DNA from: Actinopolyspora halophila DSM 43834 | GTDB taxonomy: Bacteria > Actinomycetota > Actinomycetes > Mycobacteriales > Pseudonocardiaceae | NCBI RefSeq assembly: GCF_000371785.1 | Contig: NZ_AQUI01000002.1 | Coordinates: 2,335,276-2,399,275 of the forward strand | DNA length: 64,000 nt | Direction of reading: 5' to 3' | In this document: piece after piece, positions 60,431 through 64,000 of the stretch | Layout of the letters: each line of letters starts with the position of its first letter | Position numbering within the stretch: the stretch's first letter is position 1 | The notes under the pieces: generated by a model | Seen by the model: the letters and a program-made list of their open reading frames with translations, nothing else | What the model was told of the DNA's origin: nothing | Databases searched by the model: none | Made by a program: the position numbers and the translations under genes

Positions 60431-60913
60431 TCAGCCGTTCTCCAGGATCTCGTTGGCCGCGCGGAGTCCCTCGGCGGTGCCGACCATGACTACGAGGTCG
60501 TCTCCGGCGAACACGAAATCCGGGCGAGGGGAGGGGTGCACCGAGCCGTCCCGGATGACGGCGACGATCGAGACCGAGGTCCTGGTTCGCATCTCGGTTT
60601 CCCCCAGACTGCGCCCGTCGTAGGGGGAGCCGGCCACGAGCGGCAACTGCCAGGTAGTGACCCCGGTGACTTCGCGCTGCTGCTCGGTCAGCTTGCCCAC
60701 CAGTTGTGGCGCTCCGAGAAGGTTCGCGAGGGTGCTGGTCTCCTCCCCGGTCAGGTCGGTCGCGGCACAGATCTTGTCCGGATCCTGCGGGTCCGACACG
60801 ATCAGTTCCATTCGACCGTCCCGATACGTGATCACCCCGATTCTGCGTCCCGAACCGGTGGTGAATTCCTGTTGCGTGCCCAGCCCCGGCAGCGGGGTCA
60901 CGGTGACATCCAC
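60431..60913 (-). CDS. TrkA-C domain regulatory subunit of the antiporter (KhtT-like)
   Basis: A 160-residue soluble protein. The N-terminal part (MDVTVTPLPGLGTQQEFTT, GRRIGVITYRDGRMEL) matches KhtT-type subunits and the C-terminal part is a TrkA-C (RCK-C) ligand-binding domain (DGRSLGETEMRTRTSVSIVAVIRDG, PRPDFVFAGDDLVVMVGTAEGL). RCK-C domains bind c-di-AMP or other small ligands, so gating by a nucleotide signal is possible. GTG start at 60913; first gene of a two-gene operon. Confidence 0.9.
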   Translation of the reverse strand: MDVTVTPLPGLGTQQEFTTGSGRRIGVITYRDGRMELIVSDPQDPDKICAATDLTGEETSTLANLLGAPQLVGKLTEQQREVTGVTTWQLPLVAGSPYDGRSLGETEMRTRTSVSIVAVIRDGSVHPSPRPDFVFAGDDLVVMVGTAEGLRAANEILENG

Positions 60914-61116
60914 GACACCGATCCTAGGATCTCCCCGCTCGGGCGGGTACCCCCGCCGTCCGGGATTGCTCGGATCGTGTTCGACAGCCGGCGCCGCCGA
61001 AGAGCGGTTCGTGGGACGCGATTGAATCCTCCCGTTCGCGGACAGGCAGAATGAAGGATCGGTCGGTTAGTCCGACCGAGCGATGCGATCCGGCACGGTA
61101 GAGGAGGTCGTCCGAG

Positions 61117-61842
61117 GTGTCCCAGCCCGAACTCAACGGAATCGTGGCGGTTGACGGGCCGTCGGGGACGGGGAAATCCACGACCGCTCGCAGGCTCGCC
61201 GGCTCTCTGCGGGCTGCTTATCTGGACACCGGAGCGATGTATCGTGCCGCGACCTCGGCCGTGCTGCGTGCCGGAGTCTCCCCCGAGGACCCGGTGGAAG
61301 TGGGCCGCGTCGTACGGGAGTCCCGCGTGGTGATGCGCATGGACCCGGAACTTCCCGGGGTGTTGCTCGACGGCGGCGACATCGGGGAGGAGATCAGGGG
61401 CGAGGCGGTGACCGGGGCCGTGTCCGCGGTCTCGGCGGTTCCCGAGGTACGCGAGATCCTGGTGGCCGAGCAGCGCAGGTTGATCACCGCGGTTACCGGT
61501 TCCGGTGGCGGGGTCGTCGTCGAGGGGCGCGATGTCGGAACGGTGGTGGTGCCGGAGGCCGCGCTGAAGGTGTATCTCACCGCCTCGTCGGACGCCAGGG
61601 CGCAGCGCAGGTCGACGCAGGACGCGGCGGCGGGGCGCGCCTCCGATCCGCAGCGGGTGCACGCCGACGTGCGCCGCAGGGATTCGCTCGACTCGAACAG
61701 GCAGGTCGCGCCGTTGAGGATGGCCGAGGACGCCGTGCTGGTCGACACGACAGAGCTGGACGTCGAGCAGGTGCTGGGGCGGCTGCACGAGCTCGTCGAG
61801 GGCCGGGGCCTGCTGGTGGCGTCGGAACGGACGGGTAAATGA
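61117..61842 (+). CDS. cmk: Cytidylate kinase
   Basis: A 241-residue nucleoside monophosphate kinase that phosphorylates CMP and dCMP. The P-loop is VAVDGPSGTGKSTTARRLAG, then AYLDTGAMYRAAT, GVVVEGRDVGTVVVPEA and RRRDSLDSNRQVAPLRMAEDAVLVDT. GTG 61117 has GAGGAGG nine bases upstream. Overlaps the next gene by four bases. The Rv1712 position in the conserved block. Confidence 0.96.
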   Translation: MSQPELNGIVAVDGPSGTGKSTTARRLAGSLRAAYLDTGAMYRAATSAVLRAGVSPEDPVEVGRVVRESRVVMRMDPELPGVLLDGGDIGEEIRGEAVTGAVSAVSAVPEVREILVAEQRRLITAVTGSGGGVVVEGRDVGTVVVPEAALKVYLTASSDARAQRRSTQDAAAGRASDPQRVHADVRRRDSLDSNRQVAPLRMAEDAVLVDTTELDVEQVLGRLHELVEGRGLLVASERTGK

Positions 61843-62531
61843 GCCTCTCGGGGAATCGTTCGCGGCGCGTGCGGGCCGAACCGGGTATGCTGCCCGCGGG
61901 GAGTTCCGCCGGATTGCGCCGATTCGGCCGCGCCATGGGCGGGGCCGTGCTGCGGTCGGTCTACCGGATTCGTGTTCGGCACGCCGAACGGTTTCCGGAG
62001 AATGGGCCCGTGGTGCTCGTCGCCAACCACAGCTCTCTCGTGGACGGACCCGTGCTGTTCGGCGTACTGCCACGTGGTGCCGCGTTCTTGGTCAAGCACG
62101 AGCTGTTCCGCGGCGTTCTCGGGTGGGCGCTGCGTAAACTGGGTCAGATACCGGTCCGGAGGGGAGCTCCCGACCGTGGTGCGCTCTCGGTCGCGACTCG
62201 GGTGCTGCGTTCCGGCGGTGTGCTCGGAGTGTTCCCCGAGGGAACTCGTGAGGGCGGAATGGCCGATGCACGGCACGGAGCGGCGTGGCTGGCACGTTCC
62301 AGCGGGGCGCGGCTCGTTCCGGTGGCCTGCAGAGGAACGGCTCCGGTGCCTGGGCAACGTCGTTTCCGCCCCGAGGTGGACGTCCTGGTCGGCGAACCCG
62401 TCGATCCCCCGGAAGTTCGCGGCAGGGCCGGGCTGGCCGCGGCGACCGAACGAATACGCACCGAGCTGGCCGGGCTGCTCGCGGAACTGGACGGGCCCGG
62501 GGCCGGTTTCGGCACCGAGACGACTACGTGA
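61839..62531 (+). CDS. 1-acyl-sn-glycerol-3-phosphate acyltransferase (PlsC-like)
   Basis: A 230-residue phospholipid acyltransferase. The catalytic H-X4-D is in VLVANHSSLVDGPVLFG, the substrate motif is GVFPEGTREGGMADARHG, and LVPVACRGTAPVPG is the fourth block. It makes phosphatidic acid or another acyl lipid at the membrane face. Located between cmk and der and coupled to cmk (ATGA); M. tuberculosis lacks a gene at this point, but related actinobacteria have one. Confidence 0.9.
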   Translation: MSLSGNRSRRVRAEPGMLPAGSSAGLRRFGRAMGGAVLRSVYRIRVRHAERFPENGPVVLVANHSSLVDGPVLFGVLPRGAAFLVKHELFRGVLGWALRKLGQIPVRRGAPDRGALSVATRVLRSGGVLGVFPEGTREGGMADARHGAAWLARSSGARLVPVACRGTAPVPGQRRFRPEVDVLVGEPVDPPEVRGRAGLAAATERIRTELAGLLAELDGPGAGFGTETTT

Positions 62532-62544
62532 GAGGTAACGAGGC

Positions 62545-63993
62545 GTGAGCGAAGAGCCGCTTGCCGACGCCAGTGACGGCGCCGGCCTCGACGGCACCTG
62601 GTCCGACGAAGCGGACTGGGCCGATTACGACCATTTGGTCGAGGACGAAGAGGACGAGGCCTCGACGACGGCGGGCCAACCCGTGCTCGCCGTCGTGGGC
62701 AGGCCCAACGTCGGTAAATCGACCCTCGTGAACCGGTTGCTGGGACGTCGCCAGGCAGTGGTCAAGGACACTCCCGGCGTCACCAGGGACAGGGTGAGTT
62801 ACGACGCCGTGTGGAACGGGCGCAGCTTCACGATCGTCGACACCGGAGGCTGGGATCCGGACGCCGAGGGTGTCTACGCGAGTGTGACCTCCCAGGCGGA
62901 GATGGCCATGTCCGCGGCCGACGCGATCCTTCTCGTGGTCGACTCGAACGTGGGCTCCAGTGCCACCGACGAAGCAGCGGCCAAGGTGCTGCGCCGTTCC
63001 AAGCGCCCGGTGCTGGTCGTCGCCAACAAGGTCGACGACCAGCGTGCGGAGGCCGAGGTCGCGGAGCTGTGGTCGTTGGGACTGGGACAACCGTATCCGG
63101 TCAGCGCGCTGCACGGGCGCGGCTCGGGGGACTTGCTGGACGAGGTACTGCGAGTGTTCCCCGAGACCCCGCGTGAACGGTTCGGCGGAAGCGGCGGCCC
63201 GCGCCGGGTGGCCCTGGTCGGGAAGCCCAACGTCGGCAAGTCCAGCATGCTCAACAAGTTGGTCGGTGAGCAGCGCGCCGTCGTCGACGAGACCTCGGGC
63301 ACCACGGTGGATCCCGTCGATTCGTTGGTGGAGCTGGACGGTGAGGTGTGGCGTCTCGTGGACACCGCCGGACTGCGCAGGCGGGTCAGGACGGCGGACG
63401 GGACGGAGTACTACGCCTCCCTGCGCACCAAGGCGGCCATCGAGGCCGCGGAAGTGGTCATCGTGCTCATCGACGGGTCGAACCCGTTGACCGAGCAGGA
63501 CCTGCGCATCATCAGCATGGTCATCGAGTCGGGCAGATCCCTCGTGATCGCCTACAACAAGTGGGATCTGGTCGACGACGACCGCAGGAGGAGTCTGGAG
63601 AAGGAGATCGACCGCGATCTCGTTCAGGTTCGTTGGGCCGAACGTGTCAACGTCTCGGCGGAGACCGGTCGGGCGCTCGGCAAGCTGGCTCCTTCGCTGC
63701 GGCGGGCCCTGGACTCGTGGGATCAGCGTATCTCCACGGGCAGGATCAACTCCTGGATCTCGGAGATCGTGGCCGCGCAACCGCCTCCTGTTCGGGGAGG
63801 CAAACAGTCCAAGATCATGTTCGCGACCCAGGCGCACACGCGTCCGCCCACCCTCGTCCTGTTCAGCTCGGGATTCATCGAGGCGGGGTATCGCAGGTTC
63901 CTGGAGCGCAGGTTCCGCGAGGCCTTCGGATTCGGGGGGTCACCGGTGCGCGTGGTGGTTCGGATCAAGGAGAGCAAGAACGCGCGGAAGTAA
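62545..63993 (+). CDS. der: Ribosome-associated GTPase Der (EngA)
   Basis: A 482-residue double-GTPase needed for 50S subunit maturation. First G domain: [27 protein letters not shown]. Second: [29 protein letters not shown]-terminal KH-like domain ends in [14 protein letters not shown]. The first 45 residues are an acidic extension ([20 protein letters not shown]) typical of actinobacterial forms. GTG 62545 has a GAGG site upstream. Last complete gene; only seven bases follow in the window. Confidence 0.97.
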   Translation: MSEEPLADASDGAGLDGTWSDEADWADYDHLVEDEEDEASTTAGQPVLAVVGRPNVGKSTLVNRLLGRRQAVVKDTPGVTRDRVSYDAVWNGRSFTIVDTGGWDPDAEGVYASVTSQAEMAMSAADAILLVVDSNVGSSATDEAAAKVLRRSKRPVLVVANKVDDQRAEAEVAELWSLGLGQPYPVSALHGRGSGDLLDEVLRVFPETPRERFGGSGGPRRVALVGKPNVGKSSMLNKLVGEQRAVVDETSGTTVDPVDSLVELDGEVWRLVDTAGLRRRVRTADGTEYYASLRTKAAIEAAEVVIVLIDGSNPLTEQDLRIISMVIESGRSLVIAYNKWDLVDDDRRRSLEKEIDRDLVQVRWAERVNVSAETGRALGKLAPSLRRALDSWDQRISTGRINSWISEIVAAQPPPVRGGKQSKIMFATQAHTRPPTLVLFSSGFIEAGYRRFLERRFREAFGFGGSPVRVVVRIKESKNARK

Positions 63994-64000
63994 CGGCGGT

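Overview
The window is a chromosomal segment of a high-GC Gram-positive actinomycete, most likely from the Pseudonocardiales / Actinopolyspora side of the class; the genus is not provable from memory. The grounds are: GTG, TTG and even ATC start codons; TANNNT leaderless promoters; a 23S rRNA gene with the long actinobacterial insertion near 41430-41530; a DinB-type maleylpyruvate isomerase (mycothiol) family protein; and a block (43.4-64.0 kb) in the same order as Mycobacterium tuberculosis Rv1691-Rv1713. I see no insertion sequence, prophage, CRISPR array or tRNA gene. The window is core chromosome, with one accessory-looking catabolic block at 10-19 kb.

Layout. 0-10 kb: a truncated universal stress protein, the pyruvate/peptide transporter CstA, an unrecognised protein, a metallo-beta-lactamase hydrolase, a maleylpyruvate isomerase-type protein, uvrA, and a J-domain / membrane / NERD-nuclease fusion. 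10-19.4 kb: a DasABC-like sugar transporter with a cytoplasmic GH20 hexosaminidase, an exported beta-propeller lactonase, a PLP D-amino-acid deaminase/aldolase, an IclR regulator and RidA. Two DasR-type (dre) sites and two pairs of a TTGCGTTCARTGCAA palindrome tie the block together and suggest joint use of amino sugars and D-amino acids from chitin or peptidoglycan. 19.5-26.3 kb: a DUF1844 gene, infC-rpmI-rplT with a structured leader and an AUC start for infC, a SpoU methyltransferase, and pheST closed by a true intrinsic terminator. 26.5-35.5 kb: the arginine operon argC-(ACT protein)-argJ-argB-argD-argF-argR-argG, every junction overlapping by 1-8 bases, then argH. It is driven by a near-ideal leaderless promoter overlapped by an ARG-box-like palindrome. 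35.6-43.3 kb: 3-methyladenine glycosylase, tyrS and a complete 16S-23S-5S operon with promoters, boxA-like leader and terminator.

43.4-64 kb: a TPR-like protein, HAD phosphatase, small acidic protein, tlyA, nadK, recN, steA, pyrG, Nudix hydrolase, xerD, parA, scpA, scpB, rluB, a CPA2 antiporter with its TrkA-C partner, cmk, a PlsC-like acyltransferase and der. This is a chromosome-maintenance and ribosome/RNA-maturation neighbourhood. Relative to M. tuberculosis, the steB/mctB gene between steA and pyrG is missing.

The least expected structure is a degenerate, hairpin-rich intergenic repeat (about 190 bp) present in five spacers (9991-10090, 36258-36415, 53394-53587, 54260-54450, 56635-56819). 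Two full copies lie in inverted orientation around xerD-parA. Other points to follow up are the CASTOR-like ACT protein inside the arg operon, the J-domain/NERD fusion, and the paired-operator architecture of the 10-19 kb block.
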